NCBI GenBank assembly: GCA_037039925.1
Contig: JAXRKP010000038.1
Coordinates: 494,501 to 558,500 of the forward strand
Length of the DNA stretch: 64,000 bases
Reading direction: 5' to 3'
Origin: Doris montereyensis
Lineage: Eukaryota > Mollusca > Gastropoda > Nudibranchia > Dorididae
Positions 1-13,090 of the stretch are shown here, piece by piece (position 1 is the first letter of the stretch; every line of letters begins with the position of its first letter). The translations under genes and the position numbers were made by a program. Under the pieces are notes generated by a model. It was not told the DNA's origin and ran no database searches. It saw only the letters and a list, made by a program, of their open reading frames with translations.

Positions 1-83
1 AATTGCAAATTTCAAATCCCTAGTTTGGCTAGGCAAAGTCAGTGTCCTTGGCAAAGCCATTTTACACTGTTCTCTACTCCACC

Positions 84-378
84 CGTGGCGTCGGCGGCCG
101 AGTAGTTAGGCTGCCAGACTGGGAATCATGAGGTCCCGAGTTTGAATCCTGACAAAGCCAGGTCCGACGTTGTATTGCTTGGGAAAGACACTTAACACTC
201 ATTTTCCCCACACTACCTAGGTGCGAATGGGTACAAGCACTAGCTTGGGAGTAAAAACCTGCGTCAGACTAGCGGCCTGATAAGGAGGTGATTATTGTCA
301 CCTGTTCCGTTTCATGCTATAGAAACTGGGATAAGCTCCGGCTCTATAGCCCTAAAAGGGCCTTGAACGAACTTTACT
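84..378 (+). repeat. SINE-A copy 1 (tRNA-derived SINE)
   Basis: The tRNA-like head has an A-box-like 'ggccgagtagttagg' and a B-box-like 'gagtttgaatcc'. The body contains 'gggaaagacacttaacac', 'gggtacaagcactagcttgggag' and 'gggataagctccggctctat', and ends 'gccttgaacgaacttta'. At least a dozen relatives occur in this window on both strands, so this is a dispersed SINE family and not a functional tRNA. Confidence 0.85.
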
Positions 379-617
379 TACTCCTCCCAGGTGTAAATGA
401 CCACCAGCTGTAGGTGGACAACAGAACCAGCGACATACCAGCATGCTGGGAATATCAGAAGGAGGGGCGAGTAGGGTTGGGGAGGGGGAGATAATCATGT
501 TGTATTGCCTGTTCCATTTAATGCTACAGCATTCAGAGTCAGAATAAGCTTTGAGGGAACCTTACTATTGTACAAGAACTTTTAAAAAACGTTTTGAATT
601 TATTAAAAAATACTCAC

Positions 618-3600
618 CCGTCTAGAAGAGATGTAAGCATGGGTTGTACTTCATCAAATACTGACTCCTGCTTTTCAGAAGGACTGAAAACCCTACAACA
701 AATCAACACAGCAAATATGAATTTTATGAAACTATGACACAATCTTTTCACACAAAATGAAATGCAAAGGATCCCATTTTTATTTTCCCTCCCTATTGCT
801 ACTGATACTTTAAAAAAGTGCAATTTGTCATTTTGCTGATTCTTGCCAAATTTTTAATTTCTAATGTCTAATGTTTTATTACATTTTTTTATATCTGTGA
901 CTATCCAGACCTAAATTTGGAGTCCTAACAGTTATCAACTACTAACAATTCTTATTTGAAAACAATGGCTTTAAAGATTGGTTCCCGTGTGACAGATATT
1001 ATTTGTCCATGCCACACAGTTGAGTAAGGGTATAAAATCCAAAAATACAAGAAAATCGATGATTCAATACACAGATACTAATGTAAAACAAGCAATAAAC
1101 AAATGGATAATTATATACCTAAATAAACAAATACATAACTTAATTAACTAAAAAAAAAAAAGATTAACGCATAATCTCAATTATTGATAAACTAATTAAT
1201 ATACACATAGATAGAAAAAATATGTAAAAGGCAAGCAATAGAGAAGTTAAAATGAGAGTTTTTGTTACCTTTCATATTCAAAAACTTTGTTATGTTTGCT
1301 TGTCCTCACACACACGTTTTCCTAAAAAATAAAAGTAGGTTGCATTTTCATATTTTTCCTTCCTTAAAAAGTGAAAATTAGCCAATTCCATCAGTTTATT
1401 TGCGTAATGCAAATATTATTTAGAGGTTAGAGATAACATTAAGAACACAAATTTAGAATGCTCAATCTCTATTGTTAATTTCATTAATGCATAATAAATT
1501 TCATGTAATCTTTATCATACCTCACTTTGCAACACAGAATTAAATTTCCACAACTTCAAGTTGGTTCCAATTCCAACTACTGAATATGTTGTTGTTGGTC
1601 ATGAGGATATTTCTATTATTTGTAAATTCACACCAACACATCAATCAAAAAATTTTCAGGTTCTTTCTTGCAAGCAAGTCAAAAACTTGCTCAATACACA
1701 CAAAGTTTCATGACATAACTAACCAAACAACAAAACATCAGGAACTGATGTCAACTTTTTTGGTCCTTAACTCTTTCAGCCCGAGCGGCCCGCTCACATC
1801 GGCCGGAAAATCGTACTGGATCAACGAGCAGCCGTTCACAGTGGCCGATAGATCCGTTTGCATTATAGGCCTAATAAAGAAAATAATGCAAGGAAAAACA
1901 CAAAATAACTACAGTACAACTTTCTACGATAGTTCTTCTTCCGATTACTGGTCATTTGGCCCTAGAGTAGAGGGACGTTCCAAATGACTAGAATTAAGAA
2001 TCTAAATAAAGGACTGACTCATAGAGCGCTTAGTTCAATTTTCAGTCTTTGCCAGCGCTCTACTAACGTCATGGCAGCATCACGTTCAAGGCGATATACT
2101 GCAGAAGATGTACGCAATTTGTTTCAAAATCTCTCAGAAGAGGAAGACAATGATTTGTATGACACTGATTATACGAATAAGCAGCCAACTCATTCTAGAT
2201 CTAGCTCTAGTTCAGATTCTGAGTCACCTCATTCTCACAATGATCATAATGGATAATGTTAGTATTGTTAGTGATAGTGACAAAAAATGGTCAAAATGTC
2301 AAGTTGCATACTTGGATTATCAGCCATATTGACCCATATGGAGTATTTTCTGAACTACTGACACTTTTTCCTGATGGATATACATCACATGAATAGAACC
2401 ATTACAGTTTCAAGCCTTTTTGTAAGTATTTATTATTTTTTAGGGCTGAATGAAAAAATTTAAAACAATTTCTTTTTATGTTCGCTCAAGTCAACTGTGA
2501 TATATCACTCTGTCAATTCCATGTATGAACTTCATAGCCAAGTTTGATATTATTTTCTGTAAGCTCATTTATTACTAGTTATTTTGATATGTAACACTTG
2601 ATACTTCTGAGCTGTAATAATGGCAGTATCGCAAATTCAAATTCGTTTTTCGTGTCTTAAAGAGCCCTCTGTCCAATCATTCAATTTAGCTCCGGGCTAA
2701 AAGAGTAAATTTTACCTTGTTCAGAAAGCAATAGAAAAATGAATAAAAATCCCACCAGAACTGATGATAATCCTTTACATCGTTGTCAAAATCAACTTAC
2801 GTCATCAACATAATGCACAACAACTTCAGAGCGGGTTCCATGCCTACAGATTTAAAGAAATGAAAGTCAATTTTCACAACTTTTAATTGTAAGTATTTCA
2901 ATACCTCATAAAATATTCACATGGCATGTCATCGACATAAAAAGAAACTAGTCCTTCACAATGTTAAGGCAGAGTTTTAAAAGAATACACCCCTAATATG
3001 TGACTGAATTAAGAGTTTGATTTCAAATGCATGAGTCAAAACATAAGATAGAATTTTAAAGTTACAAATGTTATGTCCTTTGTTCTATAAAGCAATGCTG
3101 TTATTGTGAAGGTCAGTGTTAAGGTCTGGTAAGATGGAGAAATGACAAAGAAAGAAATATAAGAATCTATGATAACTTGTTTGTTCTTTAAAAGATAATC
3201 ATACTGCTCTCAGTAATCAAATCTAGGCTGAGTAAGCTAAGCTAAAGTGTTATATTACCTAATGTTTAGAAAACATTAACAAGAACAATTACAAGAATAT
3301 TTCAGATAACAAATATCAAACTCACTGTCCCAAAGAGGAAACGTCTTCATTTTCTGCATCAAATTCCATGAGAGGACGAATACGTCCATGAACACGAATG
3401 TTTTCCCCTGAGTTCCTGTTTGCAATTTAAAACAAAAATAAAAAGTTGCAGCTCTATATAGAAACACAAAAATAAATTCCAGAAGTTACTTCGAGATGGC
3501 TGTGATTGTAAATATCTTCAAAAGAGGAAAGTGTGAAAATATTCAGAATTTAAATTGATGTGTATCTTTGTTTTACTATGGTATATTATTTCCACAAAGA

Positions 3601-5732
3601 TAGGTGAGAAAACTACTGAGGTGGCATACAGAAAAATTCGTTTCACAACAAATTAGGGATTTTTATAGTAATAGTAGACATAGAAAAAGGGATGTGGACA
3701 TAATCAATTGACTTGCTCTATCTCACCATAACCGTATTGTGAAGTTCCTGTCGTCTCTTTTCTCTTTGGCATGTCTTTCTGTTACCTCTTCCAATGCCAC
3801 TTGTAACTTTGTGACTTGATCTGCGAGAGCTAAAAGGACAACGAAGAATAATATGAACATGAAGTTATTAACTAGAATAAATATAATGTTCCAATTATGT
3901 TCAAAGTTATGAAAATGGTAAGATAGAAGGAAGTCCTGACTAAAGAAATGGTTAGATAAGGGAAAATCTCCATTATTCAGTGACATAAAACTAAAACAAG
4001 TAAACTAAATTACAAACATATTACTTTCATCACCAGAAAAAGTAAGATAAATTGATAAGACACTGAAAGATTTAATGAAAGTTAACATCATAATTCATAG
4101 CATCTATTTTAGTTGAATGCTAAATTTTTCTTATGCTTTGGAGTGCATTTGACTTAAGATAAAATGTTGTACCAATGCACACTTTTAATAAATATATTGT
4201 TTAGATTTCTTCAAAAAATGGCAATGGCAATGTGCTCTCATTGTAAAGATAAGCTTCACAGTGCTTTTGTAAAATTCTATAAGAAAGATGTTATACAGAA
4301 AGTTTTTTGCAATGGTCACCTGAAATTACATGACTAATACTTTAATTTATAGTGTTATCATAAATTCATATTAACTTTAAATGACAATTGAAATTAAAAG
4401 GAAGTTGTTTCCAATATTTACCAGAGATGTTTGATGAATGGGACTCAAATACTGCATTGTGATGCTGCACTACTGAGAAAGCCCTGCTGAAATACTGGCT
4501 AAACTGTTGAGGCATTTCTTTTGCAGCAACACGTAGTTTTGCAAGTTCAATCTTCAAGGCCTGGCAAATTTGTACATACATGTCATGTGAGTAATACAGC
4601 TGAAAATGAACATAGCTACTAGTACTGTAATCTAAATTTTAAAAGTATTAAGTCTCCTTTCTCTTGAAAAATAAAAATGGAGTGCTTAAATAAATTGCAT
4701 TTCTAAAAATATACAGAGACAATCAAACTCAAACACGTCAGACACCCTGTACTTAAAAAGCCAAGTAAATAATGCCCAGAAAGAAAGGAAACCAACCTGA
4801 GCCTCTCTCCTCAATTGTCCTGTTTTGAGCAAGATATTTTGACGATAGGTGCCAGCATTTAGTGCATTGGTGTTTGACTCCAAGAGTTCTTCCTTTGTCA
4901 CAGACATCTGACTACGGAGTTCAGCTAGTTTTAAGTAAAGAATAGCATTTTCTGTCTCTAAAGATGCAATACGTTCATCTTTACGCTGAAATAAAACGAG
5001 ACATCTTTTTCATCCTCAATGTACACATAAGCAATATAATGATATCTAATTCGATCTGTTTGTTTTTGTTTTTAGAGAAGTTATTAAAATTTAAACATGG
5101 GAAGGAAGGGAATTAATTATTCTATTTCTATAGGCTATAATTTATTATCAAACTTTTTAAGAGAAAGAAAGTCTTCATTAAGCAAGGAATGGATGCAAAT
5201 CAAGCTATCAAATGTTTACATTTTAATTTTATTAATCAAAGATCAAATTATATGAAAAATACCTTGAAAGTATAACTAAAACATGTTTCATCTTGCAGTA
5301 TGTTTATGATGTATGTCAAGTAGGCCTAATCTTTAAATTGTTCCATTTAAAAAAATGTTAAGCAGACTTAATCTGTTCCAGTGAATAATTTTCATAGTTA
5401 CAATTGATTTTTTCAAATTTGGAATAAATGATCTTGATTACTATCATGAAATAAACCAGATCAAAATCCAATTATTACGGTATTACTCCACACAATAATC
5501 CAGTTTTCTTCTGACTGAAAAGCAAACGGAGAGACAACGAACCAAGACAGTATTCTCTAGACTCCTGGCTTTTTCAGCGTGGAAGCGTGACGTATCAATT
5601 CCAAGAGGCATAATTAGAAATTCTTCATCAGTCAAGTGAGAAAAAATGAAATAAGGACGTTTCCCCTTCCAGTTCAAAAGGACTAGAAACTGGAGATAAA
5701 ACTCAAAATCACGTCGTCTTCATCGCAGCCAT
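618..5732 (-). CDS. Kinesin-14-type motor protein, 5' part of gene (3' part beyond left edge)
   Basis: Minus-strand microtubule motor gene. Coding exons in transcript order are 5543-5732 (candidate first exon, ATG at 5732), 4797-4985, 4422-4599, 3727-3829, 3326-3415, 2801-2843, 1269-1321 and 618-692. All junctions have GT/AG ends and compatible phases. Exons 2-4 encode heptad-like coiled coil (ERIASLETENAIL; LADQVTKLQVALEEV). The motor then begins with NIRVHGRIRP, followed by SEVVVHYVDDENVCVRTSK and RVFSPSEKQESVFDEVQPML...SLLDG, a classic kinesin core stretch. The P-loop exon (GQTGSGKT) is not visible and should lie left of base 1. A coiled coil before a 'GNIRV'-type neck is the kinesin-14 layout; KIF25-like is possible but not shown. 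The first exon needs one base removed to join the ATG frame to FEFYLQFLVLL. The neck carries +2 and +1 changes that together restore frame. A piggyBac-like element sits in the 1322-2800 intron. Confidence 0.82.
1771..2705 (+). mobile_element. piggyBac-like non-autonomous element
   Basis: The left end reads CTCTTTCAGCCCG directly after TTAA (1767-1770). The right end, read inward on the other strand, is CTCTTTTAGCCCG, next to a decayed TTAA (TAAA, 2706-2709). TTAA targets and C-Y-C-T-T-T ends are typical of piggyBac elements. The 935-bp interior keeps only the N-terminal part of a transposase-like frame, so it cannot move by itself. It lies in an intron of the kinesin gene. Confidence 0.75.
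2071..2256 (+). pseudogene. N-terminal remnant of a piggyBac-type transposase
   Basis: A 61-residue frame starts MAASRSRRYTAEDVRNLF and continues into acidic and Ser-rich sequence (SEEEDNDLYDTD, then SSSSSDSES). Basic start, a 'hTAEEh' helix and an acidic/Ser tract are typical N-terminal features of piggyBac transposases and their domesticated relatives. No DDD catalytic domain follows; the frame stops and the element ends about 450 bp later. It is read as an internal-deletion remnant inside the TIR element. A short host exon is less likely because both TIRs bracket it. Confidence 0.5.
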
Positions 5733-5828
5733 TTGTAAACAACTATGAAGGGGAGATTACTCTAACCCATTGTATGAAGAGTTATTTCACTAGTTCGTTG
5801 AGGTTTTTCTTTTTCTTCTTCTCTCTGT
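5733..5828 (-). promoter_or_regulatory. Presumed 5' flank of the kinesin gene
   Basis: Short sequence between the candidate start codon and a long (CT)n tract. No TATA box is visible. The start context on the minus strand is acaaATGGCTGCG, a fair animal initiation context. Assignment rests only on position. Confidence 0.25.
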
Positions 5829-5857
5829 CTCTGTCTCTGTTTCTGTCTCTGTTTCTG

Positions 5858-5954
<97 letters not shown>

Positions 5955-5957
5955 CCT
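5821..5957. repeat. (CT)n microsatellite with CTCTGT variants
   Basis: Nearly pure CT dinucleotide run with TCTGTCTCTGTT variants at its left side. It generates Ser/Leu (plus) and Arg/Glu (minus) frames that are not genes. Confidence 0.98.
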
Positions 5958-6088
5958 CCCATTTTTTTCATTCTGTCCTCCCTCACCCTCAAAATCTACG
6001 TGTACTTCTAAAAAGTATTATGATTGAAATGAATGAAAAACGTGTAAATGTACCGTCACAATTTAATTTTATTTCTATGAGAGCTAAG

Positions 6089-6203
<115 letters not shown>

Positions 6204-6489
6204 CCCAGATCGTAGTGCACTCTTTTCATGACCAAGCGATGGGTGCCGATGCGGAGGTCCTAGATCTGGTACCCAAAGATTTTGTTTTGTTTATTCCTTT
6301 GCACTTGCCTCGTCTTCGTTCTGACAGTGCTTCAATATTCATTTCGTGTCCTGATTCCTCACTGACAAAACACTGTGACGTTTACTATATTTTCATGGTG
6401 TCAGAATCAATCAAATTAAGATTAAGATGGTAGGACAACAGCACCTGCCAAGTATCAGGCAGATAATCTTGTTTGTATTTGTAGACATG

Positions 6490-7790
6490 TTCAGCTTCAT
6501 TGAAATTTATCCCGTCCACCATTTGCGGTAATCTCAGGGATAAATTAAGAGGAAACAACAAGATGAAAGATAAGCCAAGGTCAAATAGTAAAAGGAAAGA
6601 AGTAGGACCTACCAGTAGCTCCTGCTAACCGCCCACTTTGGATGTTACTGACGACTGTTTGCTAGGTTAGAAATGATAGAAATATTTGTTTCACAGAAAT
6701 TTTATTTGACTACCAAATCCGGTAGTTTCAAGATCAATTAAAAATTAAAAGGTTTGTTTGTTTGTTAGATTGAAATTTATCCTGTCTACCAAATGCAACA
6801 ATCTCATGGTGAATTGAGAGGAAACAACAAGATAAAAGACATTTTATGAGAAGAGAAGTAGGACCTACCAGCAGTTCCTGTCAACTGCCTATGAATTAAA
6901 AAGAAACAACGAAATTAGAAATGATGTAATGTCAGTTTATTTCCTACTTTAGGTTTCCACAAATCAAAAACAAAAAAACTAATCACAGAGAAAACAAAAC
7001 ATCAGACATTCTATTTAGAAGACATCAACGTCAAGTATAAAATCTAATTTCACTTCTATTTTGATCAGTTTTATTTTATTTTTTCTCTGCAATAATATGA
7101 TGAATATAACCTGACACATTTCTCACATCAATCAAATAAAAAAAACCAAACCCCAACCAAAACAAACATCCAAATCCAAAGAAAAACGGCATGAATGATG
7201 CAAACAGATCTTTTATAAGACAACGAATGATGGGACTTGGGACTATTGCATGTAGTAGAAAACATGTAAACATTAACACTTAAGAAATGCTCACATCATG
7301 AGCATAACGATTTCAAATGATGTTGAATTTTTGTTGGTGATATTCTATAAAAACAAAAACTAAAGGAAAAATAAAATACAGTACAAACAGGAGAAAAAAA
7401 CTCACCTAGACAATACAAAAAACAATCAGAGAATAAAAATGTGAAATGTGTGGAAAAAAATTGGAGGGACCTTACACTTACACTCAAAGTTTGTTTGTTT
7501 GGAATTCATCCCGTTACCATATGTGGTGATCTCAGGGAAAACTTTGAGTTTGTTTCATTGCAATTTACCTTGTTCACTATACGTGGTAAGCTTTAGGTGA
7601 ATTCAGGAAACAGCAAGATGAAAGAAAGATAAATGTGTGAAAGAGAGTGAAAAAAAGGAATGAGACGCAGGATCTATCAGTAGCCTCCGTCAGCCCCCCA
7701 TTGGGAAAGAGCAAGATGAAAGACATGTGAAAAGTGAAAGGAAAGAAGTAGGACCTACCAGTAACCCCACCCATTAATGAGGATGAGGTG
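6490..7790 (-). repeat. Cluster of about five SINE-B copies and fragments
   Basis: Minus-orientation copies near 6497-6646, 6768-6893, 7495-7545, 7548-7700 and 7690-7774. Each shows parts of 'gaaatttatcccgtccacca..tgcggtaatctcaggg', 'aagaggaaacagcaagatgaaag' and 'gaaagaagtaggacctaccagtag'. AT-rich unique sequence separates them. Confidence 0.8.
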
Positions 7791-8820
7791 GGAATGTATT
7801 GAAGGAAATAGCAATGACGACACAATTACGAAGGTCAGAAGAGGAGAATGCTAATACATGTATACTTAAGAGGATGACGTGGGAGATAGGCAGAGGAAAA
7901 CATTTAAAAACTTACTCAAAGAAGAGACGGAATTGAAACGGGGAATTACAAATCACCAACGAATGAATTTAATAATATAATAATAAGAAGAAGAAAACTT
8001 GTAAAAAATGAAAATGCAGAGATACAAATATATAATATGTAAATGTACATTATATAAAGGAATCCACTGGAGGTCACTGCCAAGGGACTTACAAAATTAT
8101 GCTGGCATTATATTATTATAATAATCATATGCAAATTTGATATTAACCACTTTGCCAATTACTGGAGATTTGGCATTGGCTGGACTAATTGAAATGTAAC
8201 TATATGTAACAGAGCGTTGAATCTATTTGAAGACAAAGTTCATGAAGATACGTTGAGAAATAAAAAAAAGTATGTAGGAAATAATGAACAAAAAAGGACA
8301 ATTTGAAAAAATCATATTTTTCTCTTTTTTTCTGTTATTTGGATATATTTTTCTCCCATAAGCCTAAGAAATGAGTAGGATAATACTTTAAAACATCATA
8401 AAACCTTGAGAGGCGCTCAACTGCTTATCGACACTGTTTCAATTTCAAGTGCACCAGCAACTTTTTATTCATTTCAAGATGGTGCCTTTGATAATATGTG
8501 TGCATAATATGTCCGTAATATGACGATATTCACAATAGATCCTCAAAAGAGTTTTTTTAAGATAGCGTATATTGTGACAATAAAAAAAGAGTACCAACTT
8601 GCCGTACTTTAGATAATATTTCTGGCTTCTATCGTGTAATAGCTGTGTTGAAAGATAGGCCTGTATCATTTCTAAAAAAATTGTATAAATTCAAAGAATT
8701 GATACTGAGCGTCTATTTTTTATTAGTAATATATTATTATAGTATTAGTATGATACACTAGATTTGTCCCATTTTCGACAAAAATGGCATTCCAGGACCC
8801 CCCCCCCCCCCGCAAACAAA
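7791..8820. other. AT-rich intergenic sequence, no gene seen
   Basis: Stop-rich in all frames, with short poly(A) and ATT runs and a poly(C) run near 8799-8812. I see no splice-bounded conserved exon here. Confidence 0.5.
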
Positions 8821-9030
8821 AGGGGACTTGGTAGTCCAGAGGCAAAGTGTCCGCCTCTCAACAAGAAGGCCATGAGTTCAAGCCCGGACAGGTTGAAAAG
8901 TTTTCTCGAAGGTTTTTAAATAACTTTCCAAACCTCCTTTACAAGTGTTAGAGTTAGAGGTAAAGATGTCAAGCAAGTTGACTTCCAGTGGATTCCACAC
9001 TATATATATATCTGTATATCAAGCTACTCG
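8821..9030 (+). repeat. SINE-C copy 1
   Basis: Head 'ggggacttggtagtccagaggcaaagtgtccgcctctcaac' with B-box-like 'gagttcaagcc'. The tail is shortened relative to the copies at 31.5 and 33.8 kb. Confidence 0.75.
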
Positions 9031-11002
9031 GCTAATCCATGAGTTAAGAGTTACATTTACACACACACACAGATCATAATCTCCTGTAAATATCAATGGC
9101 TAACATACGTAACATACATAATAGAATACATTTATAATGTGATAAACTACATTTATGAGGCATAAAATATTTGCAACCAGTTGAAAAAAAAAGAAAAGAA
9201 AGGCAGACCACAAAAATACGAGCATGTCAAGAAGAGTGCTCATAAACACAATTCACTTATTCTACCGTCTTCACACCCAAGAGATGATGCAGAGGAGTGT
9301 TCCCGACCCCCCCCCCCCCCCAAACCACACCTATCTCTCCCAGTCCCATTTATTCCCAACGTCACTACTTTAAAACATCTCAAAGGACAAGGATTACTGT
9401 TTGATCGTATAATCATCATTGATGTCCTATTCATATAAAAACCCAGAGTTGTCCCAGTCTTCGATCTTGTACACTGCACAATACAACAAGCCAGCAAATT
9501 AAACAAAATGTCAATTAAAACATCAATATCCATGCCTCATCTAAACCTGTGGCTTCAGCATGATAATATTAATACATATAATAAATAAAAATTCCTTAGA
9601 ATACAAATTCAACAACATACATCTCTGTATACTCTTTCATTTTTACATTCATATACAAGCACTAAATAATGAACACGCATCTAGAACATCATTATTCATT
9701 CAATAGACAGATAGTCATAGCCATATCCCAACATCTGCCACTTAAATTCAAATCATGCATGATTGTCTCTATGTATGTACTTTGAATTGAACTATTGATT
9801 GCCTTCATGGCACTATTCAAGACGTTTTCCCCTAATTTCAACATTTTCTCTGTTTACAACAAATCATACATGGTAAAACCTCATACAAAACTGCATAAAA
9901 ATGTAGTTGCAAAGGAAGAATTTATGCTAAAGATACTTACACTTAAGTATCATACAACCATAATTTTCCATCTTGTACAGTCAAATCTTACCATAAACTG
10001 CCGTTCCAATTCAACTAAGGCCATTCCCATTTGACCGACAAACAAAAGACTGTCGTGAAGTAAATACTTACTAGATTAGTGACAGCAAAGAAATATTGAT
10101 ATTATATCACTTGTTCATAAATTATGCCTCCTCTCTTGAACACTTGTATTGAATAACTTGATTGTAGTTATTTTGGATGAAAATGCAACGCAATCGGATA
10201 CAAATATGAATAATGACGGCTGAAAACAAATGCAATCTGTAAAATGTACACCCTGTTAACAACATGCGAATGTGATGATTCTTAGCATAAATGATTCTTG
10301 TCTTCAGGTGAACATGCCCTTCACGTTATCAACCCATTAAACACAAATTTGTATCCCATAAAACTCACAAAATAAAGCGTAACACGTCAAAGATGGATGA
10401 CAAGGATTGAAGTTAGCCGTAACAATGCAGCATGATTTTGTTGGTGTCAGAAATAACGTTACAGGAAATTTTAATAGTTACATATGTCCTTGCATCGGAA
10501 TCATCGTATTGAGATGAAATTGAGGAACACAATTTACGCTGAATGACAATGACAGACATTTTCTCATCTCAAGTTCCTGAACATTATAGATTTACGTAAC
10601 AGAATTCTCATTGCACCCAGTGACCTAGCAATACTAGAATGTCGTCTTCAATATCTTGTATCAAATATAATGCCATAACAGAGATAGTTTCATAATCAAT
10701 TACTTCCCCTTGCCAATCATTTGACACATATCAATCATGTACTTGTGTCGCCACTTTGCTGTGCTAAGACATTTCCCGCAATTATGAAAAAATATTCTAT
10801 TATTCCTAAGCTATACACACGTCACACAATTTTAAATATCCTTCCCCAGAAGACCAAGAAACAACTTTTAAAATTGAGAAAAATGCCACAGTTGATGAAT
10901 TGTTTGTATATCTACACCACATAAAAAAAAACCTCAGTGACTTTCTTAATTTGTCACTACAAAGCAAAACACATTCATAAATACACACATGTAAAGTAAC
11001 GT
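9031..11002. other. Intergenic sequence, no gene seen
   Basis: AT-rich, with a short CA run, a poly(C) run near 9308-9321 and scattered short open frames lacking conserved motifs. Nothing here could be supported as coding. Confidence 0.5.
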
Positions 11003-11557
11003 TCCGTCAAGGCCATTACGGCCCATAGAGCTGGGAGCTTATCCCAGTTTCTGAAGTGTAAGCGGAACAGGCGATAATAATCACCTCCTGGCCAGGACAC
11101 TAGTCTGACGCAGGAATTACTCCTAAGCTAGTGCTTGTACCTATTTGCACCTGGGTAGAGTGGGGAAAATGACTGGGGATCATGAGGTTCTGGGTTTGAA
11201 TCCTGGCAAAGCCAGGCCCGACATTGTGTTCCTTGGGAAAGACACTTAACATTCATATCCCACTCGACCCAGGTGCAAAATGGGTACAAGCACTAGCTTG
11301 GGAGTAAAAACCTGCGTCAGACCAGCGGCCTGTCCAGGAGTGATTATTATGACATCTGTTTCGCTTTGCGTTATAGAAATCGGGATAAGCTCTGGGTCAA
11401 TGGGCCATAATGCCCTTGAAGGAACTTTAGAGTGGGAAAATGGGTGTTAAGTGTCTTTCCCAAAGGACAGAACGTTGGAGCTAGCTTTGCTAGGGATCGA
11501 ATCAGGGACCTCATGATCCCGTCCGGCAACCTAACCGCTCAGCCACCGACGCCACAA
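11003..11557. repeat. Nested SINE-A: plus-strand copy inside a minus-strand copy
   Basis: A minus-oriented SINE-A runs from about 11003 to 11171 and resumes at about 11429-11557. Between the halves lies a plus-oriented SINE-A (about 11172-11428) that starts at 'actggggatcatgagg', so its tRNA head is truncated. The break is flanked by a repeat of 'agagtgggaaaatg' (11157-11171 with one extra g; 11429-11442), read as the target-site duplication. Confidence 0.85.
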
Positions 11558-11938
11558 AACAAACACACATGGACAGGGTCAAATATCTTAGGGATGAAAG
11601 GTTAACTAAACATGTGAAAATACCCTGATACAATTTTACAAAGTTCCCAATGAACAGCTATAACATCTTATGACATTGGCGTTCGAGGGCGCTTCGAAGG
11701 AGAATCAAAGTTGTACAATAATTTCAATTCAGACTGAAATTGACCACAACACTTAAAAAGTATGTACAATCCTGAATATCAGTTTAAAATAAAGCAGTAT
11801 TTGGGGTGTCTCTGTTTACCATTTAATGTGCAGATCATTCAAACGTTATTCTCCACACCTTATTTTGTACGACACACAAGGCGATTGAGAATAATTACAA
11901 AGTGATAAACATGTTATACATGATAAAATGATACGACA

Positions 11939-12082
11939 TCAACCTAGAGGACATCGATATATATTATTTAATTTCACAGCTACACAGAACCACTTCTTTA
12001 GCCAATGGTCATCAACCTAGAGGACATTGATATACATTTTTTAACTTCACAGTAGCTACGCAGAACCACTTCTTTAGCCATG
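11939..12082. repeat. Two-copy direct duplication of about 72 bp
   Basis: 'catcaacctagaggacat.gatata..' through 'cagaaccacttctttagcca' occurs twice in tandem with a few differences, first near 11939-12008 and again near 12009-12080. Confidence 0.85.
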
Positions 12083-13090
12083 TATAATGATTGCTACCAC
12101 TACCAGTCAGTCTCTCCCTGAAAATGAAATACATAAATTTCTGGAACGACATTCCTTTCATTTTGTATATTATACATTGGAAAAATTCAAACACATGCAT
12201 TTCTTAAATTCAAATATCAGCCACTCCTGAAAAATGAAGAGAGTGGTAATGAAAAAACAACAACCCATGGAAATCAAAAGATAATGACTCAGATGTTAAT
12301 AAAAAATGGAAATGTGAGAAAACATAAAAGGAAGAAGTTTGTGAAATCTACAGAGAATAGAAAAACACAGGACAATCTATTCTAAATTTAAATAAAAAAA
12401 GAAGAAAGATCAACTAATAGCCAAGGTTAAAAAAAAAACAAACCCTGAATGAACAGAAACAGAGGCTTAAGAAAAATCACGCCTACTCGACCCCTTAAGA
12501 AAAAACAACACAACAATAAAAATCCCAGACAAAAACAAACAAGCAGCTTTTACCTGCATCCTGTTTGAAATTTAATCCGCAACAAAGTCAAAATCAAGCC
12601 GTTGTATAAGGTTGTATATTATATGTGCAAAATGGCACTTGTCGCCTCCAAAAAAATTATGAAATGCAATAGCAAAAAAACAAAACAAAAAAGTCTGAGC
12701 AAAGCTATCCAGAGAAACAAACCTTTCTGAAGAAATTAAATTTGTTCAAATAAGCATTGTTGAAAGGAATGAAAATAAATTCTTCTCTTAAGTAAAGACA
12801 ATGTGGAGATTCGAAGGCCCTTGGGCTACGTGCTTCCCTCCCCTCATCAAACCAAAGTCATCTTTCTGGGACCCCAGTCCAACATTGGCTGGATTACTCA
12901 AAAAAAACCTGAATGACCAACAGTATACCTGCTCTCCAGAGATAGCTAAGCCAGCTTCGGCATTGAAAGGGTGGCCCTTTTTTTACCCTATGTAATTAGT
13001 GTGGTTCGCCCAATCACCGAAGAATTAAACCACAGGATCTACAACTGACCCCGAAGCCAGCTGAGGCCGTAACTGTTTCAAGGGCTCTCT
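12083..13090. other. Intergenic sequence, no gene seen
   Basis: AT-rich with many poly(A) runs. A more balanced stretch at about 12800-13080 has no motif I recognise and may be an old repeat. Confidence 0.45.
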
